DNA of 64,000 nucleotides from Chthonobacter rhizosphaerae (GCF_013839525.1 NZ_JACDIS010000001.1:682001-746000); one strand, 5' to 3'. Positions 8,679 to 19,018 are shown, counted from the first letter of the stretch. Made by a program: numbers and translations. Notes: generated from the letters alone by a model not told the origin.

Positions 8679-10088
8679 TCAGGCGAAGGTCCGGATGTCC
8701 ACGAAGCGGCCGGCGATGGCCGCCGCCGCCGCCATGGCCGGCGACACCAGGTGGGTGCGGCCCTTGAAGCCCTGGCGCCCCTCGAAGTTGCGGTTCGAGG
8801 TGGATGCGCAGCGCTCGCCCGGCTTCAGCTTGTCGGCGTTCATGGCGAGGCACATGGAGCAGCCCGGCTCGCGCCACTCGAAGCCGGCGGCGAGGAAGAT
8901 CTTGTCCAGCCCCTCCGCTTCCGCCTGCAGCTTCACGAGGCCGGAGCCCGGCACCACCATGGCGGACACCGTGTCGGCCACCCGGCGGCCCTCCACCACC
9001 TTGGCGGCGGCGCGCAGGTCCTCGATGCGGCCGTTGGTGCACGAGCCGATGAACACCTTGTCGATCGCGATGTCGGTGATCTTCGTGCCCGGAGTCAGGC
9101 CCATGTAGTCGAGCGCCCGCCACTTGGAGGCCCGCTTGTTCGGATCCTGGATGTCGTCCGGGTTCGGCACCACGCCGTTGACCGACACCACATCCTCCGG
9201 CGACGAGCCCCACGAGACGATCGGCGGCAGGTTGGCGGCATCGAGCCGCACCTCCCGGTCGAAGTGGGCGCCCTCGTCGGAGAAGAGGGTCCGCCAGTAG
9301 GAGACCGCCCGCTCGAAGGCCTCGCCGGTCGGGGCGCGCGGCTTGTCCTTGATGTAGGCGAAGGTCTTCTCGTCCGGCGCGATCAGGCCGGCGCGGGCGC
9401 CGCCCTCGATCGACATGTTGCAGACCGTCATGCGGCCTTCCATGGACAGGGCGCGGATCGCCTCTCCGGCATATTCCATCACGTAGCCGGTGCCGCCGGC
9501 GGTGCCGATCTCGCCGATGATGGCCAGGATGATGTCCTTGGCGGTCACGCCGTCGGGCAGCTGCCCGTCGACGGTGATCCGCATGTTCTTCGCCTTCTTC
9601 TGGATCAGCGTCTGGGTGGCGAGCACGTGCTCCACCTCCGACGTGCCGATGCCGTGGGCGAGCGCCCCGAAGGCCCCGTGCGTGGACGTGTGGCTGTCGC
9701 CGCACACGATGGTCATGCCCGGCAGGGTGAAGCCCTGCTCCGGCCCGACCACGTGGACGATGCCCTGCCGCCGGTCGAGCTCGTTGTAGTATTCGATGCC
9801 GAATTCCTTGGCGTTGATGGCGAGCTGCGCCACCTGCTCGGCGGATTCCGGATCGTCGATGCCGTGGCTGCGGTCGGTGGTCGGCACGTTGTGGTCGACG
9901 ACCGCCAGCGTCTTCTGCGGCTGGTGGACCGGCCGGCCGGACACGCGCAGGCCCTCGAAGGCCTGCGGGCTCGTCACCTCGTGGACGAGGTGGCGGTCGA
10001 TGTAGAGGAGAGCGGTGCCGTCCGGCTGCTGGTCGACCACGTGGTCGTCCCAGATCTTGTCGTAGAGGGTGCGCGGCTTCGTGGTCAT
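8679..10088 (-). CDS. leuC: 3-Isopropylmalate dehydratase large subunit
   Basis: A 469-residue aconitase-family enzyme isomerising 2- and 3-isopropylmalate in leucine synthesis, together with LeuD, which is not in the window. Visible signatures are the N-terminal [33 protein letters not shown], and the [4Fe-4S] ligands in [10 protein letters not shown] and [11 protein letters not shown]. Length and ends fit the family. It appears to be transcribed alone, with 114 bases before a possible small upstream gene. Confidence 0.97.
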   Translation of the reverse strand: MTTKPRTLYDKIWDDHVVDQQPDGTALLYIDRHLVHEVTSPQAFEGLRVSGRPVHQPQKTLAVVDHNVPTTDRSHGIDDPESAEQVAQLAINAKEFGIEYYNELDRRQGIVHVVGPEQGFTLPGMTIVCGDSHTSTHGAFGALAHGIGTSEVEHVLATQTLIQKKAKNMRITVDGQLPDGVTAKDIILAIIGEIGTAGGTGYVMEYAGEAIRALSMEGRMTVCNMSIEGGARAGLIAPDEKTFAYIKDKPRAPTGEAFERAVSYWRTLFSDEGAHFDREVRLDAANLPPIVSWGSSPEDVVSVNGVVPNPDDIQDPNKRASKWRALDYMGLTPGTKITDIAIDKVFIGSCTNGRIEDLRAAAKVVEGRRVADTVSAMVVPGSGLVKLQAEAEGLDKIFLAAGFEWREPGCSMCLAMNADKLKPGERCASTSNRNFEGRQGFKGRTHLVSPAMAAAAAIAGRFVDIRTFA

Positions 10089-10202
10089 GGCGTGCGCTTT
10101 CTCGGCTTGGAAGGTCTTCGGGAAGGGTCGCCGCGGCTTTGCTGGCGGCTGGCCTTCGGAACTGGGGAACGGAAATTCGGGCGCGCGGGCGTCGGTCTCG
10201 GA

Positions 10203-10331
10203 TCAGCCGCTAAGTCGACCGTCCGCCGCGATCAGGCGCGCGAAGAAGCGCCACGGCAGGCGCGCGTGGTCGTGCACGGGGGTATAGTCCTCCGTGGTCG
10301 GCAGCACGACGCGGGCGAGCGATCTCTTCAT
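10203..10331 (-). CDS. Possible 42-residue hypothetical protein upstream of leuC
   Basis: A short open frame reading MKRSLARVVLPTTEDYTPV ... and ending IAADGRLSG. The start has GGAG only two bases upstream, which is too close to be convincing. It lies on the leuC strand, so it could be a leader or simply untranslated sequence; there is no leucine run that would suggest classical attenuation. I do not recognise it. Confidence 0.3.
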   Translation of the reverse strand: MKRSLARVVLPTTEDYTPVHDHARLPWRFFARLIAADGRLSG

Positions 10332-10420
10332 GGCTCCGTCATATACGGAAAGCCGGGGAAAACGGCAACGGCGGTCTTGTGCTAGACTGCATTCCGGCGC
10401 GATCGGCGATGGGGGCTCAG

Positions 10421-10990
10421 ATGGCGGACCAGGCGGTGAAACGCATGACGGTCGACGAATTCCTGGCCTGGGAGGCGCGCCAGGAGCTGAAATACGAACT
10501 CGTGGACGGCCAGCCGGTGATGATGACCGGCGGAACGGCCGCTCACGACACCGTGCGTGGGTCCATCTACGCGCAGTTCCGGCAGGCCGTGCGTGGCCGT
10601 CCATGCCGCGCCTTCCTGGACATGAAGGTCGTCTGCCAGAACGGCAACGTCCGCTACCCGGACGCCCAGATCGACTGCGGATCCACCCGGGACCGGGACA
10701 TAGCCGCGGCCGGGCCCGTGGTGGTCGCGGAAGTCGTCTCCCCATCGTCCACAGTGACAGACTACATCGCCAAGGTTCGAGACTACGGCACGGTGCGGAC
10801 GATTTCCACGTACCTGATCGTCCGGCAGGACGAAGTGGAGGTCACGGTCCTGAGGCGGGAGGGCGATCGGCTGGAATTGTCCGAGGTTCTCCGGGACGTC
10901 ACGGACATGATCGACCTGCCCGAGGCCGGCATCAGGCTGGGCCTCGCCGACATCTACGGCGACGACACGCCCTCGACGCCGAACGGCTAG
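10421..10990 (+). CDS. Uma2 family (DUF820) putative endonuclease-fold protein
   Basis: A 189-residue protein with the Uma2/DUF820 layout: MTVDEFLAWE and KYELVDGQPVMM at the N-terminus, then VRYPDAQIDCG and VVVAEVVSPSST, which hold the Asp and Glu of the PD-(D/E)XK-like core. Biological function is unknown; members are abundant in cyanobacteria and scattered in alphaproteobacteria. Start 10421 was chosen for the GGGGGC upstream and the family-like N-terminus; two further in-frame ATGs lie upstream. Its stop is the first base of a double-hairpin repeat. Confidence 0.8.
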   Translation: MADQAVKRMTVDEFLAWEARQELKYELVDGQPVMMTGGTAAHDTVRGSIYAQFRQAVRGRPCRAFLDMKVVCQNGNVRYPDAQIDCGSTRDRDIAAAGPVVVAEVVSPSSTVTDYIAKVRDYGTVRTISTYLIVRQDEVEVTVLRREGDRLELSEVLRDVTDMIDLPEAGIRLGLADIYGDDTPSTPNG

Positions 10991-11105
10991 AGCATTCTCC
11001 GATCAAGTTGCACGACTTGATCGCCGAGAGAATGCTCCAGCTTATTGACTCTGGAGCGATTTCTTGTCGACCTGACGATTCAGTCAGGTCGGAAAGCTCT
11101 CTAGC
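10990..11105 (+). repeat. Dispersed double-hairpin repeat, copy 1
   Basis: The first hairpin is GAGCATTCTC (10990-10999) with GAGAATGCTC (11028-11037), with an inner GATCAAGT/ACTTGATC stem. The second is CGACCTGAC (11068-11076) with GTCAGGTCG (11083-11091). Close copies occur at 41676-41795 (same orientation) and 56028-56134 (reversed), and a diverged copy at 12617-12732. It may also end transcription between the converging Uma2 and methyltransferase genes. Confidence 0.85.
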
Positions 11106-11125
11106 CATGTCCACTCACGGCAGGA

Positions 11126-11962
11126 TCAGGCCGGCTTCTCCGCCGTCAGCGAGAAGCTGAGCGGGAAGCGCACCGCGCCGTCCGGCAGGCGGTACGTGAT
11201 CACGCGGCCGTCCTCGTCCCGGTCGGCCGGCACCATGGACGGGTAGAGCCGGTAGGGCAGCGTCTCGTGCTCCTGGAACCGCACGAGACGCAGGCCCGCA
11301 TCGAGCACCCCGCCGAGGATGACCGACAGCGGGTGGATCCACTCGTAGTTCCGGGTGTTGGCGATCGGGCGCGGATCCCCCGTGTAGCTCGTCTCATCGT
11401 CCGTGGCGATCGGCGCGTCCGCGGCCGTCCGCCACGAAAACCGCGCCTCGATCCGGCCGTCGACCTCGTCGAGAACGAGCGCGGACGGATGCGTCTCGGC
11501 CAGGAACAGCCGCCCGCCGGGCCTCAGGAGCGACGCGGCGACGGCGGCCCAGCGGCCGATGTCCGGCAGCCAGTTGATGGCGCCCCAGGTCACGTAGACG
11601 AGGTCGAAGTCGCCGGAGAGCGCCTGCCGGGCCGCGTAGACGTCGGCCTCCACGAAGCTCACGTCCGGACGCCCGGCCCGCGACGCGAAGTCGCGCGCGG
11701 CCGCGACGGCGTTCGGCGAGAAGTCGAGGCCCACCGGCGAGGCGCCCAGGTGGGCGAGCGACAGGGTGTCGAGGCCGATGTGGCACTGGAGGTGGGCGAC
11801 GCGCAGGCCCGTCACGTCGCCGATGCCGGCGCGGTCCACCGGATGCAGGCAGGACCGGCCGGCGAGAACGGCGGCGATGCCGTACATGCCGGTCTTATCG
11901 GTGGCGTGGAGGGCGGCCCGGTCGTCCCAGTTGGCGCGGTTGGCGGCGCGGAACGCATCCAT
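11126..11962 (-). CDS. Class I SAM-dependent methyltransferase
   Basis: A 278-residue protein with a Rossmann methyltransferase core: VAHLQCHIGLDTLSLA (motif I region, with a modified glycine loop), PVGLDFSPNAVAAAR (acidic post-I strand), SFVEADVYAA, and FDLVYVTWGAINWLPDI, followed by RPGGRLFLAE. The substrate cannot be read from sequence. Start 11962 follows GGAGGAGG; the longer frame to 11995 has no such site. It faces the Uma2 gene across the repeat and is separated from rplS by a terminator. Confidence 0.8.
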   Translation of the reverse strand: MDAFRAANRANWDDRAALHATDKTGMYGIAAVLAGRSCLHPVDRAGIGDVTGLRVAHLQCHIGLDTLSLAHLGASPVGLDFSPNAVAAARDFASRAGRPDVSFVEADVYAARQALSGDFDLVYVTWGAINWLPDIGRWAAVAASLLRPGGRLFLAETHPSALVLDEVDGRIEARFSWRTAADAPIATDDETSYTGDPRPIANTRNYEWIHPLSVILGGVLDAGLRLVRFQEHETLPYRLYPSMVPADRDEDGRVITYRLPDGAVRFPLSFSLTAEKPA

Positions 11963-12078
11963 GGGCTCTGCCTCCTCCGATCGAGAACCGGTCATCGCAG
12001 CCCCCGGAAAACACGACCGGACCGAAGCCGGCCCCTGGAAAAACAGAACGGGCGGCCGAAGCCGGTCCCGGAAACAGA

Positions 12079-12100
12079 ACGGGCGGCCGAAGCCGCCCGT
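12079..12100 (-). terminator. Rho-independent terminator after rplS
   Basis: A perfect 9-bp stem (12079-12087 with 12092-12100) reads on the minus strand as ACGGGCGGC-TTCG-GCCGCCCGT, a stable UUCG tetraloop, then TCTGTTTCC. A truncated copy of the same arm lies at about 12046-12062, so the region has been partly duplicated. It closes the ffh-to-rplS operon. Confidence 0.75.
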
Positions 12101-12127
12101 GATGGATCGCCAAAGGCTCGGCGCGCC

Positions 12128-12559
12128 TTACTCGGCGGCGTCCGCGGCCGGGGCGGCGTTGCTCGCCTTGGCGGCGTCGTTCAGCTTGCGGGCGCGGGCG
12201 TTGGTGGCCTCGAAGATGCGGGCCGACTTGCCGCGCAGATTGCGCAGGTAGTAGAGCTTGGCGCGGCGCACCTTGCCGCGGCGCACGACGTCGACCGAGT
12301 CGATCATCGGCGAGTACATCGGGAACACGCGCTCCACGCCCTCGCCATAGGAGATCTTGCGGACGGTGAAGCTCTCGTTGAGCCCGCCGCCGGACTTGGC
12401 GATGACGACGCCCTCATAGGCCTGCACGCGGGTGCGGCTGCCTTCGGTGACCTTCACGTTCACCCGGACGGTGTCGCCGGAGGAGAAGGCCGGCAGCTTG
12501 CGCTGCTTCTCGATCACGGCCATCTGCTCGGCTTCGAGCTCGAGGATGATGTTGCTCAT
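12128..12559 (-). CDS. rplS: 50S ribosomal protein L19
   Basis: 143 residues with the complete L19 signature set: [48 protein letters not shown] and [15 protein letters not shown]. An alanine-rich C-terminal tail of about 25 residues is common in alphaproteobacteria. L19 sits at the 30S-50S interface. It is the last gene of the operon, 290 bases after trmD; the gap holds a diverged repeat copy, so it may also have its own promoter. Confidence 0.97.
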   Translation of the reverse strand: MSNIILELEAEQMAVIEKQRKLPAFSSGDTVRVNVKVTEGSRTRVQAYEGVVIAKSGGGLNESFTVRKISYGEGVERVFPMYSPMIDSVDVVRRGKVRRAKLYYLRNLRGKSARIFEATNARARKLNDAAKASNAAPAADAAE

Positions 12560-12616
12560 CGTGTGTCCAATGCCTTTGTTTGATGCTGACCGACCAGAGC
12601 GTCCACGCGATCGTCC

Positions 12617-12732
12617 GAGGCATTCGTCCGACGAGGCCGATCGGCTTCGTTGCGGCGGGAATGCCCCGACCTGTTCCAGTCCGGAGCGATTGTGGCGACC
12701 GGGCGAGACCGCCAGGTCGAAAATCGCTCGAG
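12617..12732 (+). repeat. Dispersed double-hairpin repeat, diverged copy 4
   Basis: Within the trmD-rplS gap, GGCATTC (12619-12625) pairs with GAATGCC (12659-12665), and GAGCGATT (12684-12691) pairs with AATCGCTC (12722-12729) around an inner CGACC/GGTCG. The segment TTCCAGTCCGGAGCGATT aligns with the middle of copies 1 and 2, so this looks like a decayed member of the family that has kept its pairing. Confidence 0.6.
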
Positions 12733-12849
12733 GCGACGGGGGCGAATTCGTCGTTCTTGGCTATGCTTGGAATGACGGATGCGGGCTCTTACACCATGAG
12801 GCCCGCTTTGTCGACAGGGGCGGCGCTCGAAAAGCGGCGCTGGGCGGCC

Positions 12850-13584
12850 TCACCGGCCGGGCGGCAGCAGGTCCGGCCGCCGCTCCCGGGTGACGCGCTC
12901 CGCCTCCTCCCGCCGCCAGCGGGCGATCCGGCCATGGTCGCCGGAGAGGAGCACGGGCGGGATCGGCTCGCCCTCGAACACCGGCGGACGCGTGTACTGG
13001 GGATGCTCCAGGAGGCCGGTCTCGAAGCTCTCGGTCTCGCCGGACGCGTCGTTGCCCATCACGCCGGGGAGAAGCCGGACCACCGCGTCGAGGAGCACGA
13101 GGGCGGCGATCTCGCCGCCGGAGAGCACGTAGTCGCCGATCGACACCTCCTCCAGGCCGCGCCGGCGGACGAGGCGATCGTCCACGCCCTCGAACCGGCC
13201 GCAGACGATCACGGCGCCGGGTCCCGCCGCGAGCGCCCGCACCCGCGCCTGGGTGAGCGGCCGGCCGCGCGGCGTCATCAGGATCCGTGGCCGCCGATCC
13301 CCCTCCGGCGCGGCGGCGTCGATGGCGGCGGCCAGAACGTCGGCGCGCATCACCATGCCGGGGCCGCCGCCGGCGGGCGTGTCGTCCACGTGGCGGTGCC
13401 GGTCGGTGGCGAAGTCCCGGATCTGCACCGGCTCCAGCGCCCACCGGCCGGCCTCCAGCGCCCGGCCGGCGAGACTGACGCCGAGCGGGCCCGGGAACAT
13501 TTCCGGATAAAGCGTCAGCACGCTCGCCCGGAACGGCCCTGCGCCGTCCCGGACGTCGTCGGCGGCGGTCGGGACGCCGGTCAT
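12850..13584 (-). CDS. trmD: tRNA (guanine37-N1)-methyltransferase
   Basis: A 244-residue SPOUT-class enzyme methylating G37 of tRNAs with a G at position 36. Knot and SAM signatures are visible: [50 protein letters not shown] and [11 protein letters not shown]. Its start overlaps the rimM stop by four bases, indicating coupled translation. Confidence 0.97.
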   Translation of the reverse strand: MTGVPTAADDVRDGAGPFRASVLTLYPEMFPGPLGVSLAGRALEAGRWALEPVQIRDFATDRHRHVDDTPAGGGPGMVMRADVLAAAIDAAAPEGDRRPRILMTPRGRPLTQARVRALAAGPGAVIVCGRFEGVDDRLVRRRGLEEVSIGDYVLSGGEIAALVLLDAVVRLLPGVMGNDASGETESFETGLLEHPQYTRPPVFEGEPIPPVLLSGDHGRIARWRREEAERVTRERRPDLLPPGR

Positions 13585-14171
13585 TGGTCGTCGTCCCCGG
13601 ACGGTGCCGGCCCGTCCGGGCCGTCCGCCCCGGCGGGCGGTTCGCCGGCCTCGTCCAGAAGGCCGTCCGGCGGGTCGATCACCACCTTGCGGGCCTCGAA
13701 GTCGACGGTCGGCACCACCGCCCGGGTGAACGGCACGTAGAGGGACGAGCGGCCGGGCCGGCGCACCTCCAGGAGGTCGTCGGAGCCGAAGTTCGGCACC
13801 GCCACGACGGTGCCCACCGGCTCTCCGGCGATCGTCTCGACCGCAAGGCCGATCAGGTCCGCGTGGTAGAACTCGTCCTCGTCGTCCGGGTCCGGCAGGG
13901 CGGACCGGTCCACATGGAGCCGGGTGCGGTTCAGCTTCTCCGCGGCGGTCCGGTCGGTCACGCCCTTGAAGGCGACCACCAGCATGTCGGCCTTCAGCGG
14001 CCGGGCGGAGACCACCTCGAACGTACGCCCCCGGTCGTCGTGGAGAGGACCGTAGTCCTGGAAGGCCTCCGGATCCGCCGTGTGCGACTTCACCCGCACC
14101 TCGCCCCGGACGCCATGGGCGGCGCCGATCTCGGCGAGGAGGACGGACGTGGGCGGCAGGTCTCTGGTCAC
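13581..14171 (-). CDS. rimM: Ribosome maturation factor RimM
   Basis: 196 residues: an N-terminal RimM domain ([21 protein letters not shown] ... [15 protein letters not shown]) followed by a PRC-barrel ([38 protein letters not shown]). RimM assists 30S head assembly with S19. The last 30 residues are a Gly/Pro/Asp-rich tail. The gene lies between rpsP and trmD in the conventional order. Confidence 0.96.
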   Translation of the reverse strand: MTRDLPPTSVLLAEIGAAHGVRGEVRVKSHTADPEAFQDYGPLHDDRGRTFEVVSARPLKADMLVVAFKGVTDRTAAEKLNRTRLHVDRSALPDPDDEDEFYHADLIGLAVETIAGEPVGTVVAVPNFGSDDLLEVRRPGRSSLYVPFTRAVVPTVDFEARKVVIDPPDGLLDEAGEPPAGADGPDGPAPSGDDDQ

Positions 14172-14336
14172 GGATCGCCTCTCGTCAAGTCATCGGACAC
14201 ACGGCCCGGCTGCCTGCGGGCCCGGTCGGAAACGGAACGGCCCCGGCGAGGACCGTCCGCCGTCAGGCGGACCGGGTCCCGTCGAGGCCGCGGGGTCCGG
14301 CGCCCGTCGGACGCCGGAGGCTCGGATGCGGACCGA

Positions 14337-14693
14337 TCACTCGGCCGAGGCGGCCTCGGCGGCCTTGGCCTCGCGCTCGGCGGCGCGCTCCTTGGCCTTG
14401 GCGCCCGGCTCGGCCTTCTGCGGGTTGCTGCGGGCGGGACGCTGGGCGAGGCCGGCGGCGTCCAGGAAGCGCAGCACGCGGTCGGTCGGCTGGGCGCCGT
14501 GGGAGAGCCAGTGCTTGGCCCGGTCTACGTCGAGCTTCACCCGATCCTCGGCATCGCGCGGCTTCAGCGGGTCGAAGGTGCCGATCTTCTCGATGAAGCG
14601 GCCGTCGCGCGGCGCGCGGGCGTCGGCGATGACGATCGAGTAGTGCGGGCGCTTCTTGGCGCCGCCGCGGGCGAGACGGATCTTCAGGGACAT
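14337..14693 (-). CDS. rpsP: 30S ribosomal protein S16
   Basis: 118 residues beginning [20 protein letters not shown] with the typical [14 protein letters not shown] and [20 protein letters not shown]. The C-terminal 35 residues are an Ala/Glu/Lys-rich extension common in Rhizobiales S16. It is preceded by ffh with a 151-base gap and followed by rimM after 165 bases. Confidence 0.97.
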   Translation of the reverse strand: MSLKIRLARGGAKKRPHYSIVIADARAPRDGRFIEKIGTFDPLKPRDAEDRVKLDVDRAKHWLSHGAQPTDRVLRFLDAAGLAQRPARSNPQKAEPGAKAKERAAEREAKAAEAASAE

Positions 14694-14844
14694 GGCTTTG
14701 GTCTTCCTCAGGTTGATCTTCGTGTGGTGTCTTCGGACGCGCCGGCCGAACCGGTCGCCGTCGAGGCTTGTCGGGACGGTCGCCTGGACCGCCCCTGCGA
14801 GGAGCGCCCGCCCACCCGTCCGAAGGGTGCGGCCGGCGCCCGGC

Positions 14845-16404
14845 TCATTTCTTCTTCGGGCCCTTCCCCATGCCGGGCAGGCCCGGCAGTCGGGGCATGC
14901 CGCCCATGCCGGGCAGGCCGCCGAGGCCGGGGGGGAGGCCCTTCGAAAGCCCGGGGGGCAGGCCCGGCGGAAGACCGCCTGCGCCGCCGCCCATGCCCAT
15001 GTCCTTGGCCATCTTCTCCAGCGCGGCCGGATCCATGTTGGCGAGGTCCGGCATGCCGCCGCCGCCGCCCAGCATCTTGCCGAGGCCGCCGAACAGGCCG
15101 CCCTTCTGCTTGCCCATGGCCTTCATCATGTCGGCCATCTGCCGGTGCATCTTCAGCACCTTGTTGACGTCCGCCACGTCCGTGCCCGAGCCGGCCGCGA
15201 TCCGCCGCCGCCGCTTGGCGTCGAGGAGGGCCGGCTTGGCGCGCTCCTTCTTGGTCATCGACTGGATGACGGCGATCTGGCGCTTCAGGAACCTGTCGTC
15301 GAGGCCGGCGGCGGCCATCTGGCCCTTCATCTTTCCCATGCCGGGCATGAGGCCCATGATGCCGCCCATGCCGCCGAGCTTCTGCATCTGCTTCAGCTGC
15401 TCGGCGAGGTCATCGAGGTCGAACTCGCCCTTGCCCATGCGGGCGGCCATCTTGGCCGCCTTCTCGGCGTCGATGTTGGCCGCGGCCTTCTCGACGAGGG
15501 CCACGATGTCGCCCATGCCGAGGATGCGGTCGGCGACGCGTGACGGATGGAAATCCTCCAGCGCGTCCGCCTTCTCGCCGACGCCCATGAGCTTGATCGG
15601 CTTGCCGGTCACGGCGCGCATGGAGAGCGCGGCGCCGCCGCGGCCGTCGCCGTCCACGCGGGTCAGCACGATGCCGGTGATGCCGATCCGCCCGTCGAAG
15701 GCGCGCGCGGTGTTCACCGCGTCCTGGCCGGTGAGCGCGTCGGCGACGAGCAGCACCTCGTGCGGGTCGGTGATGCGCTTGACCTCGGCCGCCTCGCCCA
15801 TCAGGGCCTCGTCCACGGTCACGCGGCCGGCGGTGTCGAGGATCACCACGTCGTAGCCGCCGAGGCGCGCGGCGGTCATCGCCCGCCCGGCGATCTCCAC
15901 CGCCGACTGGCCGGCGACGATCGGCAACGTGTCGACGCCGTTCTGCTCGCCGAGCACCCGCAGCTGCTCCATGGCGGCCGGACGGCGCGTGTCGAGCGAC
16001 GCCATCAGCACCCGCTTGCGCTCGCGCTCCTTCAGGCGGCGCGCGATCTTGGCCGTGGTGGTGGTCTTGCCGGAGCCCTGGAGGCCGACCATCAGGATCG
16101 GCACCGGCGCGGCCGCGTGCAGGTCGATCGGCCTGGCGTCCGACCCGAGGGTCGACACCAGCTCGTCATGAACGATCTTGACCACCATCTGGCCGGGGGT
16201 GATCGACTTCACCACCTCGGCGCCGACCGCGCGGGCCTTCACCCGGTCGGTGAAGGACTTCACCACGTCGAGCGCGACGTCCGCCTCCAGGAGCGCCCGC
16301 CGCACCTCGCGCATGGCCTCCGACACGTCGGCCTCCGACAACGCACCGCGGCGGGTGAGTTTGTCGAAGATGCCGCTCAGGCGATCGGACAGGCTCTCGA
16401 ACAT
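14845..16404 (-). CDS. ffh: Signal recognition particle protein Ffh
   Basis: 519-residue SRP GTPase that delivers nascent membrane proteins to FtsY (encoded at 21.4 kb). N domain at 1-95, then G-domain motifs [15 protein letters not shown] (G1), [24 protein letters not shown] and [14 protein letters not shown]. The M domain begins near residue 300 and ends in a Met/Gly/Pro-rich tail ([19 protein letters not shown]), longer than in enteric Ffh. It is the first gene of the ffh-rpsP-rimM-trmD-rplS operon; 283 bases upstream separate it from the araC-type gene. Confidence 0.97.
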   Translation of the reverse strand: MFESLSDRLSGIFDKLTRRGALSEADVSEAMREVRRALLEADVALDVVKSFTDRVKARAVGAEVVKSITPGQMVVKIVHDELVSTLGSDARPIDLHAAAPVPILMVGLQGSGKTTTTAKIARRLKERERKRVLMASLDTRRPAAMEQLRVLGEQNGVDTLPIVAGQSAVEIAGRAMTAARLGGYDVVILDTAGRVTVDEALMGEAAEVKRITDPHEVLLVADALTGQDAVNTARAFDGRIGITGIVLTRVDGDGRGGAALSMRAVTGKPIKLMGVGEKADALEDFHPSRVADRILGMGDIVALVEKAAANIDAEKAAKMAARMGKGEFDLDDLAEQLKQMQKLGGMGGIMGLMPGMGKMKGQMAAAGLDDRFLKRQIAVIQSMTKKERAKPALLDAKRRRRIAAGSGTDVADVNKVLKMHRQMADMMKAMGKQKGGLFGGLGKMLGGGGGMPDLANMDPAALEKMAKDMGMGGGAGGLPPGLPPGLSKGLPPGLGGLPGMGGMPRLPGLPGMGKGPKKK

Positions 16405-16687
16405 CGGGTCTCACTTTCACGAACCGGAGGGAAGCCCCGTTCATGTGGTCGCGGTCGTCGCCGGACCCAAGCCCGTCCGGTCGCCTTGCGCCAGACGCCC
16501 GACGCGACGGCCCGGACGGGCCATGGCGCAAAGGCGAAGCGCACCCGCGGGCGCGTCGCGCTGGCGGGTGGGGACCTCCGGGGTCACGGCCCCGGTCGGT
16601 GGCTCGGGCACGAAACGGCCGAGAATGAGCGGGTCGTTACGCCGTCGGGCCCGTCGAGTCAAGACCATCCGGCCGCCGGGCGGTCGA

Positions 16688-17716
16688 TCAGGTCCCGCTC
16701 GACGGCATGTCGGCGACGCCCGCCCGGTAGTCGCGCGGCGTCACGCCGAACCGGCGGCGGAAGGCACGGTTGAAGGTGGAGAGATCGTGGAACCCCACCG
16801 CGAACGCCACGTCGCTGATCCGTTCGGCACCGTCCGGCCGGCGGATCAGGTCGGCGGCCCGCGCGACGCGGATCTCGCGCAGCCGGTCCGAGAAGGTGTC
16901 GCCGTCCTCCTCGAGGAGCATCTGGACCGACCGGACCGACATCCCCATGGCGCCCGCGACGGCGGCGAGATCGAGGTCCGGGTCCGCATGCCGCTCCACG
17001 ATGAGGTCGCGCAGCCGCTGCCGGCGCGCGGCCCGGATGCCGTCCCGCCCCGAAACGTCCGGCGCCTCCGGCCTCAGCGTGGCGGCCACCAGGTCGGCCA
17101 CGTGCCGGCCGGCCGTGGGTCCGAGGCGATCGAGGAGCGCAGGGCCGGAGGAGCGCAGGGTATCCAGGTAGCCCTTGAGGAGACCGAGGCAGTTGGCGTC
17201 GGTCGGCCCCAGCTGGCCGCCGATCCGCTCGGCGTCCACCCCGCGGCTGCGCAGATCCGCCTTGGCGATCTTGATGCCGATGAAGCCGCCGCCGGCCGGC
17301 ACCGCCACGCGGCTCGGCCGCGCCGTGTTGAGCACGGCCACCTGCCAGGGCCGCAGGTCGAAGCCCGAGCCGCCGCTGGAGGCGCTGAGCACGCCCTCCG
17401 TCACAAGGTTGACGGTCACGCAGTCCTCGTCGGCGGCCGTGTGGCGGGACGCCCGCGAAAACGCGATCGCGCTCAGCTGATAGTAGGCGACGAACACGGG
17501 CCCGCCGAGGACCAGATCCACCCGGGCCCGCATGGGACCGAGCGCGAGCGGCTCCACGTCCACAGCCAGGACGGTCTCGGAGAAGCGGCGGTTGAACGTC
17601 TCCACGGACGCCCGGTCCAGGCGCTCGCCCGGGGACGAGAGATCGATCCGGCGCGCGAACGGCTTGCCGTCCCCGGGCCCGGTCAGGGCGTCCGTCGTCG
17701 TCGGAGCCTCCGTCAT
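16688..17716 (-). CDS. AraC-family transcriptional regulator
   Basis: 342 residues with an AraC-binding-like N-terminal half and a C-terminal double helix-turn-helix: DLAAVAGAMGMSVRSVQMLLEE, then ISDVAFAVGFHDLSTFNRAFRRRFGVTPRDYR, the standard AraC/XylS signature. The layout resembles the long AraC regulators (type with DUF4974/cupin-like sensor, about 320-340 residues). The target is unknown. It is divergent from a LuxR-type gene across about 200 bases, which makes that neighbour a candidate target. Confidence 0.88.
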   Translation of the reverse strand: MTEAPTTTDALTGPGDGKPFARRIDLSSPGERLDRASVETFNRRFSETVLAVDVEPLALGPMRARVDLVLGGPVFVAYYQLSAIAFSRASRHTAADEDCVTVNLVTEGVLSASSGGSGFDLRPWQVAVLNTARPSRVAVPAGGGFIGIKIAKADLRSRGVDAERIGGQLGPTDANCLGLLKGYLDTLRSSGPALLDRLGPTAGRHVADLVAATLRPEAPDVSGRDGIRAARRQRLRDLIVERHADPDLDLAAVAGAMGMSVRSVQMLLEEDGDTFSDRLREIRVARAADLIRRPDGAERISDVAFAVGFHDLSTFNRAFRRRFGVTPRDYRAGVADMPSSGT

Positions 17717-17917
17717 CTCTCATGCCCCCCACGTCCCGTCGAAGCATAGGCCGATGCGCGTGTTTTGCGCGAGTCGCCGAGGATCCTTGCGTCCGGTGCA
17801 GAGACGGTTCGGTGTGCCTGTGGTATGTTTCTGGACTGTAACATGGGATCGGACGCTTGCGAAACGGGCGCGCCGTCCCTTTCGGTTTCTGCTTGTGACG
17901 GTGTTGAGGGACCGGCC

Positions 17918-19018
17918 ATGCGGTCGACGACCCATAACCTCAGCGAAGATCTTCTCGAGGCGATCTACGCTTGCGCCCTGGCGCCGGAACGGTGGCCGGC
18001 GACCCTGCAGAGCGTGTGCGACGCCGTCGGCGCGGACGCCGCCGCGCTCGTCGTGCACGACCAGACCAGCCGGACGGCGTCGGCCGTCAACGCGGCCAGC
18101 ACCGACCCCATCCTGGCGCGGGACTATTGCGAGCGGTTCGCCCGGCTCAATCCGCACCTGGCGCACATCCGGACCAATCCCCTGGAGGGCCGCGTCACCA
18201 CCAGCCTGACGGCGCTGGAGCCCGCGCGTTTCCGCGGCTCCCGCTTCTACGAGGAATGGTGCCGGCCGAGCGGCATCCACGAACTCGCGATCGCCGAACT
18301 CGCCCGCACGCCCACCCACCTCGGCACGCTCGGATTCGCCCGCGCCGACGCGGCCGGCCCGTTCGACCTGGAGGCGGTCGAGGTCCTGGAGGCCTACGCG
18401 CCCCACCTCGGCCGCGCCGCGCGCCTGTCCGCGCTCGTGCGCGAGGAGCGCGCCGCCGCGGACGCCCTCGGCGCCATGGTGGAGCGGCTCGCGGTCGCGA
18501 CCCTCGTGGTCAACGCCGCCGGACGCGTCGTGCGGGCCAACGTCGCCGGCGAACGCCTGATCGAGGAGGGCCGGATGCTGACGGCCCGGGACCGACGGAT
18601 CCGCTTCGCCGACCCGAAGGCCGACGCCACCGTGCAGCGGATGGTGTCCGGCCGGGGCGGCCTGCCGGTCTTCGTGGTCGCCCGCGACGTCGGCGGCACG
18701 GCACGCCTCGTCACCGTCATGCCGCCCTCGGAGGAGACCGGCGGCCTCGCCGTGGTGCTCGTCGGCCGGGCCCAGTCCCAGCCGGCGGACACGGACCGGA
18801 TCATGACCGACGTGTTCGGCCTGACGGCGGCGGAGAACCGGGTGCTCGGCCTCCTGGTCGGCGGCCTGTCGCCGACCGAGGCGGCGGACCGGCTCGGCCT
18901 CTCCATCGCGACGGTCCGCACCCACATCCGCCGGGTGCTCGACAAGACCGGGACCAGCCGCCAGGCCGACCTCATGTGCGTGGTCCACCGGGTGGTGCCG
19001 CCGCTCACCCTGGAATGA
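17918..19018 (+). CDS. LuxR-family regulator with N-terminal PAS/GAF-like region
   Basis: 366 residues. The C-terminal 65 residues are a LuxR-type helix-turn-helix: FGLTAAENRVLGLLVGGLSPTEAADRLGLSIATVRTHIRRVLDKTG. The preceding 290 residues look like a sensory module of the kind found in PAS-containing LuxR proteins (ALDLAAVTLVVNAAGRVVRAN-like stretch at about residues 190-215), with no acyl-homoserine-lactone binding motif that I can see. Start 17918 (MRSTTHNLSEDLLEAIY) follows GAGGGACC; the frame is open to 17765 but those codons read as intergenic. The ligand is unknown. Confidence 0.82.
   Translation: MRSTTHNLSEDLLEAIYACALAPERWPATLQSVCDAVGADAAALVVHDQTSRTASAVNAASTDPILARDYCERFARLNPHLAHIRTNPLEGRVTTSLTALEPARFRGSRFYEEWCRPSGIHELAIAELARTPTHLGTLGFARADAAGPFDLEAVEVLEAYAPHLGRAARLSALVREERAAADALGAMVERLAVATLVVNAAGRVVRANVAGERLIEEGRMLTARDRRIRFADPKADATVQRMVSGRGGLPVFVVARDVGGTARLVTVMPPSEETGGLAVVLVGRAQSQPADTDRIMTDVFGLTAAENRVLGLLVGGLSPTEAADRLGLSIATVRTHIRRVLDKTGTSRQADLMCVVHRVVPPLTLE

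Noticed and set aside
10089-10202. Leucine attenuator leader upstream of leuC
   Set aside because: No Leu-rich short peptide or terminator/antiterminator pair could be found.
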